The translations under genes and the position numbers were made by a program. A stretch of 33,388 nt of DNA, from positions 1 to 33,388 of the forward strand of contig JADCHE010000002.1 in NCBI GenBank assembly GCA_020248665.1, in the 5' to 3' direction. Each line of letters begins with the position of its first letter. Position 1 is the stretch's first letter. Under the pieces are notes generated by a model, which was given only the letters and a program-made list of their open reading frames with translations, had not been told where the DNA came from and searched no databases. This document shows, piece after piece, positions 1-8,512 of this stretch. The DNA comes from Burkholderiales bacterium (GTDB lineage: Bacteria > Pseudomonadota > Gammaproteobacteria > Burkholderiales > Burkholderiaceae_E).

Positions 1-450
1 CTGATCGTCGCGGTCGCGGCGCTGTTCGGCTGGATCCTGTCGGTCGAGCAGGTGCCGCAGCGGATCGCGGCGGCGATGCTCTCGGTGTCGACCGATCCCT
101 TCGTGCTGCTCGCGATCGTCAACGTGATGCTGCTCGTCATCGGCATGTTCCTCGACAGCACGACCGCGATCCTGGTGATCGCGCCGATCATCGCCAAGCC
201 GCTGATCGCCGCCGGCGTCGACCCGGTGCACCTCGGCTTGGTCGTCGTGTTCAACCTGATGATCGGGCTGGTGACGCCGCCGATGGGGCTCGCGCTGTAC
301 CTCGTCTCCGACATCGCGAAGGTGTCGATGAAGGCCGTGCTGCGCGAGATGCTGCCGTTCTACGTGCCGCTGGTGGGCACGCTGCTGGCGATCACCTACT
401 GGCCGCCGCTGACGACCTGGATCCCGAGGATGGCGGTCGGCGGTCCCTGA
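1..450 (+). CDS. dctM: TRAP transporter large permease (DctM family), C-terminal part
   Basis: The frame is open from the first base, so only the last 149 residues are present. The protein is almost wholly hydrophobic and carries the DctM-type stretch MFLDSTTAILVIAPI (from about residue 53), followed by FNLMIGLVTPPMGLALYLVSDIA and a last membrane helix near the C-terminus. DctM is the 12-13 helix membrane subunit of tripartite ATP-independent periplasmic transporters. It imports organic acids or similar solutes delivered by a periplasmic binding protein and driven by an ion gradient. The small permease and binding-protein genes would lie upstream, outside the window, so the substrate cannot be judged. 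The family call is firm. The start is not visible. Confidence 0.93.
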   Translation: MIVAVAALFGWILSVEQVPQRIAAAMLSVSTDPFVLLAIVNVMLLVIGMFLDSTTAILVIAPIIAKPLIAAGVDPVHLGLVVVFNLMIGLVTPPMGLALYLVSDIAKVSMKAVLREMLPFYVPLVGTLLAITYWPPLTTWIPRMAVGGP

Positions 451-462
451 CGGGCGCGCACC

Positions 463-1392
463 TCAGCGCGCGCGGGCCGCGCGCCAGGGCAGCGTCGCGC
501 CGTCGAGGGTCACCGTGCCCTCGATCGCGTCCCCCCGCGCGCGGCCGGTGAAGGCTGCGACCCGGCCGCGCTCCACCGGCAACGCGAAGGCGACCTGCTC
601 GCCGCGCAGCGCCACGTCGGCCAGCGGCACCTCGCGCCCGCCGACGGTCGCCATGCCGTCGAGCTTCTGCCACTGCTGGCGCAGCTCGAGGGCGATCCGC
701 TGGCGGGTGAGCTCCGGCGGCACGCTCGCCTGCCAGCGGCCGTGCACGCTCGCCGGGATCCTGTACAGGTAGACCGTCGCGATCGGCACGCCGGTCGCGT
801 TCTTCTTCTCGGGCTCGTCGAGCCGTTGCCACGTCTCCGGCAGCCAGCCGGCGAGCGGGTAGTCGTGCACGATCACGCGCGCGCCGGGCCGCAGCTCGCG
901 CCGCAGCTTCTCGCGCAGCATGTTGACCGTCTCGGGCAGCAGGTAGAGCGTGACGACGGTCGCCTCCGACACGTCGGTCGCGAACAGGTCCTGGCGCACG
1001 AAGCGCACGCGGTCGGCGACGCCCTCGCGGCGCGCCGCCTCGACCGACAGCGCGACCAGGTTCTCGTCGATCTCGATGCCGAGCCCGCGCGCGCCGCGCA
1101 GTTTCGCTGCGGTCAGAACGATGCGGCCGTCGCCCGAGCCCATGTCGACCAGCACGTCGTCCGGACCGACGCCGGCCATGTCGAGCATCTTCGAGACGAC
1201 GCCGTCTGGGGAGGGCACGTACGGGCCGGCGTTGACCGGCTGCCTGTCGGGCTCGGCGGGATGCTGCTGGGCCGACGCGGTGCGCGCGCCGAGCGCGCCG
1301 AGCGCGGCAAGGGCGCCCGCGGGCGCGTGCACGCGAGGCAGGACGGGCAGCGCGGCGAGCGCGCGCAGCAACGGGCGTCGGGTCGGTTCCAT
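463..1392 (-). CDS. Exported class I SAM-dependent methyltransferase-like protein with C-terminal beta domain
   Basis: 309 residues. The start is fixed by the Shine-Dalgarno GAGGAG seven bases before the ATG; the reading frame stays open far upstream but is only a shadow there. The N-terminus has a twin-arginine-like motif TRRPLLR, then a long hydrophobic Ala/Leu stretch ending in TASAQQ, which looks like a cleavable Tat or Sec signal. A Rossmann methyltransferase core follows, with motif I as DMGSGDGRIV and the acidic strand-2 end GLGIEIDENL. The last ~100 residues (from about GRWQASVPPEL) look like a small beta-rich domain that I cannot name. Known relatives in Burkholderiales are annotated only as class I SAM methyltransferases. 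Export of a SAM-binding fold is odd, because SAM is cytoplasmic. The substrate is unknown. It is divergent from the EamA gene, with 81 bp between starts. Confidence 0.85.
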   Translation of the reverse strand: MEPTRRPLLRALAALPVLPRVHAPAGALAALGALGARTASAQQHPAEPDRQPVNAGPYVPSPDGVVSKMLDMAGVGPDDVLVDMGSGDGRIVLTAAKLRGARGLGIEIDENLVALSVEAARREGVADRVRFVRQDLFATDVSEATVVTLYLLPETVNMLREKLRRELRPGARVIVHDYPLAGWLPETWQRLDEPEKKNATGVPIATVYLYRIPASVHGRWQASVPPELTRQRIALELRQQWQKLDGMATVGGREVPLADVALRGEQVAFALPVERGRVAAFTGRARGDAIEGTVTLDGATLPWRAARAR

Positions 1393-1461
1393 CGGTCGGC
1401 TCCTCGCCGCGTGCGGGGCGCGGCCGGGAGCGATTGTCCCACGGCGGCGCACGCGCTCGCT

Positions 1462-1467
1462 TAGGAT
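1462..1467 (+). promoter_or_regulatory. Candidate -10 hexamer for the EamA transporter gene
   Basis: TAGGAT stands six bases before the ATG at 1474, in otherwise very GC-rich DNA. If it is a true -10 element, transcription would begin at or next to the start codon. The same bases (AGGATGG) could instead act as a weak Shine-Dalgarno. No convincing -35 was seen. Confidence 0.3.
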
Positions 1468-1473
1468 GGCGGC

Positions 1474-2409
1474 ATGCCCGTCCCCGACCCGTCCTCCGCC
1501 CGCGCCCGTGGGCTGGTCGTGCTGCTCGGCGTGTGCTGGGGGCTCAACTGGATCGCGGTGCGCGTGGCGCTGCACGAGGTGCGTCCGTGGAGCCTGCGAT
1601 GCCTCGGCATGGGCCTGGGCACGCTGCTGCTGCTCGCATGGGCGCATGCGCGTGGCCTGCCGCTGCGGATCGCGCCGGGCCGCGACCGCGCGCGGCTCGC
1701 GCTCGCCGGCGTGCTGAACGTCGCGGCGTTCGGCGTGTTCGCTGCGTTCGCGCAGCTTGCCGGTTCGACCTCCCGGGTCACGATGGTCACCTTCACGATG
1801 CCGATCTGGTCGGTGCTGTTCGCACGCGTCGCGCTCGGCGAGCGGCTCGACGCGATCCGGCTCGTGGCGCTCGGCCTCGCGGTCGCCGGGCTCGGCGTGC
1901 TCATCGGGCCCACGGCCGCGGCCGGCTCGACCGCCGGCATGGGCTGGGCGCTGCTCGCCGCGATCGCCTGGGCCGCGGGCACCGTGTACCTGAAGGGCGC
2001 GCGCATCCCCGGCGACCCGGTCGCGATCGCCGTCTGGCAGCTCGCCGCGGGGTTCGCGGCGGTCGCGCTCGGCGCCGCGATCGCCGAGGGCGCGCCCGCG
2101 GGCTGGCCGCGCGACGCGGCGACCTGGTGGGCGATCGCCTATCACGTGCTGCTCGGCACGGCGCTGCCGTACCTCGTCTGGTTCGCGATCGTCGCCCGGC
2201 TGCCGGCTTCGAGCGCGGCGCTCGGGACGCTGCTGGTGCCGGTGGTGGCGGTGCTGGGCGCCGTCGCGCTGCTCGCCGAGCGACCGACCCCCGCCGACGC
2301 GCTCGGCTTCGCTCTGATCTTCGCGGCCGCCGCAGCGGTGCTGCTGCGGCCGTCGCCGGCGTCGCCCGCGCCCGCCGGGCGGGTGGGCGAAGGCGCCGGC
2401 GCGCCGTGA
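1474..2409 (+). CDS. EamA-family (DMT superfamily) transporter
   Basis: 311 residues with about ten predicted membrane helices in two EamA repeats, the usual size and layout of the family. The first repeat starts with GVCWGLNWIAVRVAL and contains the typical TMPIWSVLFARVALGERL segment. The second begins near GWALLAAIAWAAGTVYLKG and ends with ALLAERPTPADALGFALIFAAAAAVLL. Members export amino acids, metabolites or drugs across the inner membrane; nothing in the sequence or context gives the substrate here. A short Pro/Ala/Gly-rich tail follows the last helix. The gene is divergent from the methyltransferase gene, and an acetyltransferase follows in the same direction after 86 bp. Confidence 0.93.
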   Translation: MPVPDPSSARARGLVVLLGVCWGLNWIAVRVALHEVRPWSLRCLGMGLGTLLLLAWAHARGLPLRIAPGRDRARLALAGVLNVAAFGVFAAFAQLAGSTSRVTMVTFTMPIWSVLFARVALGERLDAIRLVALGLAVAGLGVLIGPTAAAGSTAGMGWALLAAIAWAAGTVYLKGARIPGDPVAIAVWQLAAGFAAVALGAAIAEGAPAGWPRDAATWWAIAYHVLLGTALPYLVWFAIVARLPASSAALGTLLVPVVAVLGAVALLAERPTPADALGFALIFAAAAAVLLRPSPASPAPAGRVGEGAGAP

Positions 2410-2446
2410 GCGGCACGCGCGGTCGACGTGCCGTGCGGGCGTCGCG

Positions 2447-2452
2447 TAGGAT
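2447..2452 (+). promoter_or_regulatory. Candidate -10 hexamer for the GNAT gene
   Basis: TAGGAT, 43 bases before the ATG at 2496. It matches the TAGGAT/TAGAAT type seen before other genes of this window. No clear -35 was found. Confidence 0.25.
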
Positions 2453-2495
2453 CGGGCGAGCGGCGGCGCGCCCGCGCCCCGGAGGAGATCCCCCG

Positions 2496-2954
2496 ATGAC
2501 CGAACTCGTGCTGCGCCCCGTCCGCGACGCGGACCACGATGCCTGGATGCCGCTGTGGCGCGGCTACCAGGCGTTCTACAAGGTCGACATCGCTCCTCAG
2601 ACCAGCGCCGTGACCTGGCGCCGCTTCCTCGATCCGGCCGAGCCGATGAACGCGGTGCTCGCATGGCAGGGCGAGCGCGCGGTCGGCCTGGTGCACTGGA
2701 TCTACCACCGCGCGTGCTGGTCGACCGGCGACTTCTGCTACCTGAACGACCTGTTCGCCGAACCGGATGTGCGCGGCAGCGGCGTCGGGCGCGCGCTGAT
2801 CGAGCATGTCTACCGCGCGGCCGAGGTGGCCGGCTGCTCGCGCGTCTACTGGCTCACGCACGAGTCGAACGACGTCGCGATGCGCCTCTACGACCGGATC
2901 GCCGAGCGCTCGGGCTTCGTGCAGTACCGCAAGGCGCTTCCGCCGAGGGCCTGA
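2496..2954 (+). CDS. GNAT family N-acetyltransferase
   Basis: 152 residues, a full-length single GNAT domain. The start is set by a strong GGAGGAG Shine-Dalgarno at 2481-2487. The acetyl-CoA pyrophosphate loop is seen as VRGSGVGRALIEHVY (about residues 91-105), preceded by the strand YLNDLFAEPD. The end has the typical LYDRIAERSGFVQYRK motif of this fold. Such enzymes move an acetyl group from acetyl-CoA to an amine of a small molecule or protein. The subgroup resembles the many uncharacterised cytoplasmic GNATs of Proteobacteria, so no substrate is proposed. It is convergent with suhB, with only 20 bp between the stops. Confidence 0.93.
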   Translation: MTELVLRPVRDADHDAWMPLWRGYQAFYKVDIAPQTSAVTWRRFLDPAEPMNAVLAWQGERAVGLVHWIYHRACWSTGDFCYLNDLFAEPDVRGSGVGRALIEHVYRAAEVAGCSRVYWLTHESNDVAMRLYDRIAERSGFVQYRKALPPRA

Positions 2955-2974
2955 GCGCCTGCGGCGCGCGCGCG

Positions 2975-3778
2975 TCAGCGCACCTGGCCGAACAGCGCGA
3001 CCATCTGGCCGAACACCTTCGGGGTGCCGGCCAGCACCTGCTCGGAGAACAGGTAGTCGCCGTCGCCCTGCAGGTTGCCGACCAGGCCGCCGGCCTCGGT
3101 GACCAGCAGGCTGCCGGCGGCGACGTCCCAGGGCATCAGCCCGATCTCGAAGAACGCGTCGTAGCGGCCGGCGGCGACGTAGGCGAGGTCGAGGGCCGCA
3201 GCGCCCGGGCGACGCAGCCCGGCGGCCTTCTCCGACACCGCCTTGAACATCGCCAGGTAGCGGTCGAGGTCGTCGAGCCTGCGGAACGGAAAGCCGGTAC
3301 CGACGAGTGCCTCGTCGAGCTTCGTGCGCTGCGCGACGCGGATGCGCCGGTCGTTGAGGAACGCGCCTCGGCCCTTGCTCGCGGTGTAGAGCTCGTCGCG
3401 ATTCGGGTCGTAGACCACCGCCTGCGTGACCACGCCCTTCTGCATCAGGGCGATCGACACGCAGTACTGCGGCAGGCCGTGGATGAAGTTGGTGGTGCCG
3501 TCGAGCGGGTCGATGATCCAGACGTTCTCGGCCTCGTGCGGCGGCGCCTGCACCTTGCCGTGCGTGTGGCCCGACTCCTCGCCGAGGAACGCGTGGTCGG
3601 GATAGGCCTGTTTCAGCGTGCCGATGATGGCCGCCTCGGACGCCCGGTCGACCTCGGTGACGAAGTCGTTGCGCTGCTTGCGGGCGACCTTCACGCTGTC
3701 GAGATCGAGGCTGGCGCGGGTGATGATCCGGCCCGCGGCGCGCGCGGCGCGGACCGCGACGTTGATCATGGGATGCAT
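2975..3778 (-). CDS. suhB: Inositol-1-monophosphatase SuhB
   Basis: 267 residues from the chosen start [16 protein letters not shown], which matches the usual SuhB N-terminus. An ATG nine bases further upstream is possible but lies next to the -10-like TACAAT. Metal-binding motifs of the Mg-dependent phosphatase family are present: GEES (about 66-69), [10 protein letters not shown] (about 89-98) and [15 protein letters not shown] near the C-terminal third. The enzyme hydrolyses inositol phosphates. In E. coli SuhB also binds NusA and takes part in rRNA antitermination, a second role likely to be shared. All key residues are intact. It is divergent from the symporter remnant. Confidence 0.97.
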   Translation of the reverse strand: MHPMINVAVRAARAAGRIITRASLDLDSVKVARKQRNDFVTEVDRASEAAIIGTLKQAYPDHAFLGEESGHTHGKVQAPPHEAENVWIIDPLDGTTNFIHGLPQYCVSIALMQKGVVTQAVVYDPNRDELYTASKGRGAFLNDRRIRVAQRTKLDEALVGTGFPFRRLDDLDRYLAMFKAVSEKAAGLRRPGAAALDLAYVAAGRYDAFFEIGLMPWDVAAGSLLVTEAGGLVGNLQGDGDYLFSEQVLAGTPKVFGQMVALFGQVR

Positions 3779-3785
3779 GGCCGGC

Positions 3786-3791
3786 ATTGTA
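3786..3791 (-). promoter_or_regulatory. Candidate -10 hexamer for suhB
   Basis: On the minus strand TACAAT ends seven bases before the ATG at 3778. No Shine-Dalgarno precedes that ATG. The spacing would suit a leaderless or nearly leaderless transcript. A -35 is not obvious. Confidence 0.3.
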
Positions 3792-3834
3792 AGGCAGCGG
3801 GCCCACCCGGCTGCCCGGGCCGGGCCCGAGGCGT

Positions 3835-3840
3835 CATAAT
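3835..3840 (+). promoter_or_regulatory. Candidate -10 hexamer upstream of the symporter remnant
   Basis: CATAAT in the divergent gap between suhB and the symporter gene, 69 bases before the ATG at 3910 and just before a possible GTG start at 3847. It may also drive trmJ downstream. Confidence 0.3.
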
Positions 3841-3909
3841 CGAGAGGTGGCCCGGCTCCCGGCCACCTCCGATCCCCCGCCGCAGCCCGCGTGCGACGCG
3901 CCCGCCGCC

Positions 3910-4665
3910 ATGCTCTTGGTCCCAGTCTTCGCCTGCCTGCTGGTCACGATCGCCATCGGCCTGTCGGCCGCCAAGCGCGTGAAGAACACCGCGGACTTCG
4001 CGATCGCCGGCCGTCACCTGCCGATGGTGATGATCGTCACGACGACCTTCGCGACCTGGTTCGGCTCCGAGACGGTCCTCGGCATCCCGGCGAAGTTCGT
4101 GCAGGGCGGGCTCGGCGCGGTCGTCGAGGACCCGTTCGGCGCGGGTTCCTGCCTGATCCTCGCCGGCCTGTTGTGCCTCGTGACCGGCGCGCTGCTGATC
4201 ACGCCCGAGCAGGCCGCCGCGCTCCTCGTGGACGATCCGCGGAAGGTGCTGCCGACGCTGGTGCTGGAGCCCATGCCGTTCGTCATGCAGGTGATCTTCT
4301 TCGGGGCGCTGCGCGACATGCGGATCGCGGTGCCGGTGTTCTCGGCCTGCGTGTGCGCCTACGCGATCGCGATGCAGGGCACGCCGATCTACGAGCTGGT
4401 GCCGGCCGCCTACCCGGTGACGCTGGTCGGCGCGTTCGTGCCGCTGCTGGCCGGCCCGTACCGGCCGCGCGGGGCCATGCGGGGTGCCATCTTCTCGATC
4501 GTGCTGGGGCTGCTCACCTGGGGCTCGTTCCTCGAGACGTCGGCCGGCGAGGCGTTCCCCGCACGACTCGCCGGCGTACTCGCCTCGGCGGTCGGCATGC
4601 TGATCGGGTCGGTCCGACCGCAGGCGCTACGCAACCACCACGACCGCCGTGTCCCCGCCCACTGA
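3910..4665 (+). pseudogene. Sodium:solute symporter (SSS family), internally deleted
   Basis: The open frame gives 251 residues, where SSS symporters of this type have about 480. The first ~86 residues are a normal N-terminus, including RVKNTADFAIAGRHLP and TTFATWFGSETVLGIPAKF. At about base 4168 it jumps to a segment that normally lies some 190 residues later (ALLITPEQAAALL ... VLPTLVLEPMPFVMQVIFFGAL). At about 4312 it jumps again, skipping the region after FFGAL, to RIAVPVFSACVCAYAIAMQG and a normal C-terminal end. Both joins keep the frame and no stop is present. Most core helices of the LeuT-like fold are missing, so transport is unlikely. The placing of the gaps is from memory of the family, not an alignment. 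A GTG at 3847 is an alternative start. Its end overlaps trmJ by 17 bp. Confidence 0.75.
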
Positions 4666-5512
4666 CGCGCGCGAGCGGACCGTGCCCCGGCCGCTGCACG
4701 CGGCCGACCCGCCGTCGCTCGGGCGCGTCGCGTTCGTGCTGCTGCGCACCAGCCACCCGGGCAACGTCGGCGCCGCGGCGCGCGCGATGCGCACGATGGG
4801 GCTCGTCGACCTGCGACTGGTCGCGCCGCGCCACGACGACGTCGCCGAGCGCCCCGAGGCGCGCGCGTTCGCGAGCGGCGCGACCGAGGTGCTCGAGCGC
4901 GCGCGACGCTACGACACGCTCGCCGAGGCGATCGGCGACGCCGCGCTCGCGATCGCGGTCAGCGCCGAGCCGCGCGAGTTCGGCCCCCAGCCCGCGCCGC
5001 CCGAGGCCTGCGCGGCCGACGCGATGGCGGTGCTCGCGGGCGACCCGTCGCACCGGGTCGCGTTCGTGTTCGGCGCCGAGCGCACGGGTCTCTCGATCGA
5101 CGAGGTGCAGGCGTGCGGGCGGCTGGTCGGGATCCCGGCGAGCCCGAGCTACTCGTCGCTGAACCTCGCGCAGGCGATCCAGGTGGTCGCGTACTGCGTG
5201 CGGCGCGCGGCGCTCGATGCGGCCGCGACCGAGGCGCCCACGCCGCGGGGCGTGCCGGACGCGGGCGAGGCGGGCGTCGCCGACGCCGCGGATGGCGACG
5301 ACGGCCCGCGCCTCGCCGACCAGCGTGCCGTGCACGGCACGCTGGAGCACCTCGAGCGCGCACTCCTCGCGATCGGCTTCCTCGACCCTGCTCACCCGAA
5401 GAAGCTGATGCCGCGGCTGCGCCGGCTGCTGCTGCGCGCGCGCCTGCGTCCCGAGGAGGTCGACCTGCTGCGCGGCGTGTGCAAGCTGATGGAGCGGGGC
5501 GGACCGCGATGA
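4649..5512 (+). CDS. trmJ: tRNA (cytidine/uridine-32 2'-O)-methyltransferase TrmJ
   Basis: 287 residues from a GTG start at 4649; a GTG at 4682 is an alternative. This is a SPOUT-class (TrmH/SpoU) RNA methyltransferase. Motif 1 is SHPGNVGAAARAM (35-47), motif 2 FGAERTGLS (141-149) and motif 3 IPASPSYSSLNLAQA (162-176), which together form the knotted SAM site. The C-terminal helical extension found in TrmJ is present (HGTLEHLERALLAIGFL ... LRPEEVDLLRGVCKLME). It is joined by an Ala/Asp-rich linker (about 190-222) that is longer than I would expect and lacks conserved features. It methylates position 32 of the tRNA anticodon loop. Translation is coupled to the next gene through an ATGA overlap. 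Confidence 0.95.
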   Translation: MSPPTDARERTVPRPLHAADPPSLGRVAFVLLRTSHPGNVGAAARAMRTMGLVDLRLVAPRHDDVAERPEARAFASGATEVLERARRYDTLAEAIGDAALAIAVSAEPREFGPQPAPPEACAADAMAVLAGDPSHRVAFVFGAERTGLSIDEVQACGRLVGIPASPSYSSLNLAQAIQVVAYCVRRAALDAAATEAPTPRGVPDAGEAGVADAADGDDGPRLADQRAVHGTLEHLERALLAIGFLDPAHPKKLMPRLRRLLLRARLRPEEVDLLRGVCKLMERGGPR

Positions 5513-6693
5513 GCGCCGCACGGCTGCGGGTCATGCTGATGCGAGGCGGCCCCGCGCAGGCGCTGTTCGTCCATGCGCACGACCTGCCCTCCTCGCCGCG
5601 TGCCCGCGACGCGCTGCTGCTGCGCGCGCTCGGCGGACCCGACCCCCGGGGCCGCTTCGTCGACGGCGTCGGCGGCGCGATCGCGGGCGGCGCGCGGGTC
5701 GTCGTGGTCGCCCGCTCGCAGCGCGCCGGCTGCGACCTCGAGTTCCTCGTCGGCGCCGCCTCGGCCGACGCGGCGCTGCTCGACTGGACCGTGCCCTGCG
5801 GCGGGCTCGCGGCCGCGGTCGGCCCGTTCGCGGTCCACGAACGCGTGTTCCCCGCCGATGACGGCCTCGCACGGCTGCGGCTGCTGCATGCAACCACCGA
5901 CGAGCGGATCGACGCGTTCGTCCCGGTGCGCCGCGGCGAGGTGCTCGAGGAGGGCGGCTTCGCCGGCGACGGCATGCCGTTCCCCGGCGTGGAGATCCGG
6001 CTCGAGCACCTCGCGCCGGCCGGCAGCCCGTTTCCGACCCGGCTGCCGCGCGAGGCGCTCGCCGTGCCCGGCCTCGGCGAGATCGAGGCGACGCTGATCG
6101 ACGTCGGCGGGCCGGCGGTGTTCGTGAAGGCCGGCACGCTGGGCCTGACCGGTCGCGAGTCGCCGGAGGAGGTCGCGCGGGCGCGCCGGACGCTCGAGCG
6201 GGTCGACTCGATCCGGCTCGCCGCAGCGGCGCGGCTCGGGCTCGGCGAGCCTTCGCGGCTGCGCCCGGACGTGCCGCGCGTCGCGTGGGTGGCCAAGCCC
6301 GCGGGCTACCGAGCGAACGGTGGCGCGGACGTGCCGGCCGATGCGATCGACCTGCTGGTGCGCGAGCGCAGGCCGGTCGGGGCCGGTGCCGGCGTCGATC
6401 CGGCCGACGGTGCGCTCGCGGTCGCGGTCGCGGCGGCGGTACCCGGTACGGTCGTGGCCGACGTCGCGCGCACGCTGCCCGGCGTGGCAACGCGGATCGG
6501 CGCGGCGGCCGGCACCGCGGCCGTCGGCGCGGAGGTCGCCTGGCGCGACGGCGCCGGCTGGCGGGTCGAGCGCTGCGTGCTTTCGCGCGGCGCGCGGCGG
6601 CTGATGGCGGGCGAGGTCTTCGTGCCCGGGCCCGTCCCGGCGGCCCGGGACGCCTCGACCGGGCGGCCTGCAGGGTCTGCGCATCGCGCATAG
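5509..6693 (+). CDS. PrpF-family isomerase (2-methylaconitate / 4-oxalomesaconate isomerase-like)
   Basis: 394 residues, the usual PrpF length. The start overlaps the trmJ stop (ATGA). The N-terminal half has the PrpF pattern [22 protein letters not shown], followed by the region around [16 protein letters not shown]. The second repeat includes [23 protein letters not shown], the typical proton-shuttle segment of this diaminopimelate-epimerase-like fold. PrpF proteins isomerise double bonds in small tricarboxylates such as 2-methylaconitate or 4-oxalomesaconate. No methylcitrate (prpB/C/acnD) or gallate genes lie nearby, so the substrate is open. Its place between trmJ and cysE looks like an insertion into a conserved pair. 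Confidence 0.87.
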   Translation: MSAARLRVMLMRGGPAQALFVHAHDLPSSPRARDALLLRALGGPDPRGRFVDGVGGAIAGGARVVVVARSQRAGCDLEFLVGAASADAALLDWTVPCGGLAAAVGPFAVHERVFPADDGLARLRLLHATTDERIDAFVPVRRGEVLEEGGFAGDGMPFPGVEIRLEHLAPAGSPFPTRLPREALAVPGLGEIEATLIDVGGPAVFVKAGTLGLTGRESPEEVARARRTLERVDSIRLAAAARLGLGEPSRLRPDVPRVAWVAKPAGYRANGGADVPADAIDLLVRERRPVGAGAGVDPADGALAVAVAAAVPGTVVADVARTLPGVATRIGAAAGTAAVGAEVAWRDGAGWRVERCVLSRGARRLMAGEVFVPGPVPAARDASTGRPAGSAHRA

Positions 6694-6696
6694 AAT
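6691..6696 (+). promoter_or_regulatory. Candidate -10 hexamer for cysE
   Basis: TAGAAT, whose first three bases are the stop codon of the PrpF-like gene. It lies 26 bases before the cysE ATG, so cysE probably has its own promoter. No clear -35 was seen. Confidence 0.4.
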
Positions 6697-6722
6697 CGAC
6701 CGACACGTCCTCGGGGTCCGTC

Positions 6723-7478
6723 ATGTTCGAGCGCATCAGGGAAGACATCGCCACGGTTCGCGAACGCGATCCGGCCGCTCGCTCGTCCGTGGAGGTGCTG
6801 CTCTGTTACCCGGGTATCCATGCGCTCGCGATGCACCGCGTCTCGAACCGCTTGTGGCGGGCGGGCCTGACCACGCCGGCGCGCTTCCTGTCGCACCTGT
6901 CGCGCTTCCTCACCGGCATCGAGATCCACCCGGGTGCGACGATCGGCCGGCGGGTCTTCGTCGACCACGGCATGGGCGTGGTGATCGGCGAGACGGCCGA
7001 GGTCGGCGACGACTGCACGATCTACCAGGGCGTCACGCTCGGCGGCACCTCGCTCACCCGTGGTGCCAAGCGCCATCCGACGCTGGAGGCGGGCGTCGTG
7101 ATCGGCGCGGGGGCCAAGGTGCTCGGCGGCTTCACCGTCGGCGCGGGCGCGCGGGTCGGCTCGAACTCGGTGGTGGTCAAGACCGTGCCGCCGGGCGCGA
7201 CCGCAGTCGGCAGCCCGGCGCGGATCCTCGGCAACGAGGTGGACGCGCGTCGCGAGGCGCAGGCGGCGAAGATGGGCTTCTCGGCCTATGCGATCACGCA
7301 GGGCGCCGACGACCCGCTATCGGTCGCGCTGCACCAGCTGATCGACCACGTCGCCGAGCAGGACCGCCGCATCGACCAGCTCGTCCAGGCGCTGTGCCGC
7401 AGCGGCGTGCCGGTGCCCGAGGGCTGCACCGAGCCCGCCTCGCTCGACACCGAGCGGCTGAACAAGCTGGTCGACTGA
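6723..7478 (+). CDS. cysE: Serine O-acetyltransferase
   Basis: 251 residues. CysE makes O-acetylserine from serine and acetyl-CoA, the first step of cysteine synthesis in the cytoplasm. The N-terminal helical part ([20 protein letters not shown]) is short, as in the SrpH/short CysE type. The left-handed beta-helix contains [39 protein letters not shown] and TLGGTS, with the catalytic His in DHG and the acetyl-CoA-binding [11 protein letters not shown] region. A C-terminal extension of ~70 residues ends LNKLVD. There is no strong Shine-Dalgarno. In many betaproteobacteria cysE follows trmJ; here a PrpF-like gene stands between them. Confidence 0.96.
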   Translation: MFERIREDIATVRERDPAARSSVEVLLCYPGIHALAMHRVSNRLWRAGLTTPARFLSHLSRFLTGIEIHPGATIGRRVFVDHGMGVVIGETAEVGDDCTIYQGVTLGGTSLTRGAKRHPTLEAGVVIGAGAKVLGGFTVGAGARVGSNSVVVKTVPPGATAVGSPARILGNEVDARREAQAAKMGFSAYAITQGADDPLSVALHQLIDHVAEQDRRIDQLVQALCRSGVPVPEGCTEPASLDTERLNKLVD

Positions 7479-7486
7479 GCGACGGC

Positions 7487-8488
7487 GTGCGGGCCGGCCG
7501 ATCCCGGGCGCGACGCGTGCGCGCGGCGCTGGTCGCGACCACGCTGGCGTTGGGCCTCGTCGCGGGCGCCGCGGCCTTCGACCTGCAGGGCCACCGGGGC
7601 GCGCGCGGGCTCGCGCCCGAGAACACGCTCGCCGCGTTCGACGTCGCGCTCTCGCTCGGCGTCGACACGCTCGAGCTCGACGTCGGCATCACCCGCGACG
7701 ACGTGGCGGTCGTCTTCCACGATCGCACGTTGAACCCGGACCTGGTGCGTGACGCCGCGGGGCGCTGGCTCGATGCGCGCGGCCCCTCGATCCGCACGCT
7801 CGAGCTGCAGGCGCTGCGCGGCTACGATGTCGGGCGTATCCGGCCAGGCAGCGCCTACGCCGACGCATATCCCGAGCAGCGCCCGGTCGATGGCGAGCGG
7901 ATCCCGACGCTCGCCGAGGTGTTCGCGCTCGCGCGCCGGCGTGGCGCCGAGCGGGTGCGCTTCAACGTCGAGACCAAGCTGTCGCCGCTCGCGCCCGCCG
8001 AGGCGGCCGATCCGGACACCTTCGTGCGCGTGCTGGTCGCTGCGATCCGCGAGGCCGGCGTCGCGCCGCGCACCACGATCCAGTCGTTCGACTGGCGCAC
8101 GCTGCGCCGCGTGCAGCGCGTTGCGCCCGAGATCGCGACGGTCTATCTGAGCTCGGCCCAGCCGGGTTTCGACACGGTGCGCGCCGCCGACCCGGCCGGC
8201 TCGCCGTGGACCGACGGCCTGCGCATCGCCGAGCATGGCTCGGTCGCGCGGGCGGTGCGCGCCGCGGGCGGCTCGACCTGGTCGCCGAACGCGCGCGACC
8301 TCGATGCGGCCGCGGTCTCGGAGGCGCGCGCGATCGGTCTGAAGGTCGTGCCCTGGACCGTCAACGACGTGCCGACGATGCGCCGGCTGATCGAATGGGG
8401 CGTCGACGGCCTGATCAGCGACCGGCCGGACCTGCTGCGCGAGGTGCTCGTCGAGCGGGGTCTGCGGGCCGCTGCGCCTGCGCGCTGA
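7487..8488 (+). CDS. Glycerophosphodiester phosphodiesterase, exported
   Basis: 333 residues from a GTG start eight bases after cysE; this start gives a complete Sec signal peptide (basic MRAGRSRARR, hydrophobic core, cleavage near GAAA before FDLQ). GDPD motifs are intact: HRGARGLAPENT (36-47) with the general His, the metal ligands in TLELDV (61-66), and VVFHD (75-79) with the second catalytic His. The end has the family's PWTVNDVPTMRRLIEWGVDGLISDRPD barrel strand. It would hydrolyse glycerophosphodiesters to glycerol-3-phosphate in the periplasm, so a GlpQ-like rather than a cytoplasmic UgpQ role. It may be co-transcribed with cysE. It is convergent with lpxH, with 24 bp between the stops. 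Confidence 0.94.
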   Translation: MRAGRSRARRVRAALVATTLALGLVAGAAAFDLQGHRGARGLAPENTLAAFDVALSLGVDTLELDVGITRDDVAVVFHDRTLNPDLVRDAAGRWLDARGPSIRTLELQALRGYDVGRIRPGSAYADAYPEQRPVDGERIPTLAEVFALARRRGAERVRFNVETKLSPLAPAEAADPDTFVRVLVAAIREAGVAPRTTIQSFDWRTLRRVQRVAPEIATVYLSSAQPGFDTVRAADPAGSPWTDGLRIAEHGSVARAVRAAGGSTWSPNARDLDAAAVSEARAIGLKVVPWTVNDVPTMRRLIEWGVDGLISDRPDLLREVLVERGLRAAAPAR

Positions 8489-8512
8489 CCGGCGGGGGGC
8501 AGGCCGCCGCCC

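Noticed and set aside
1393-2664. Long upstream extension of the minus-strand methyltransferase frame
   Set aside because: Arg/Gly/Ala-rich shadow of the EamA and GNAT genes; the Shine-Dalgarno and signal peptide fix the start at 1392.
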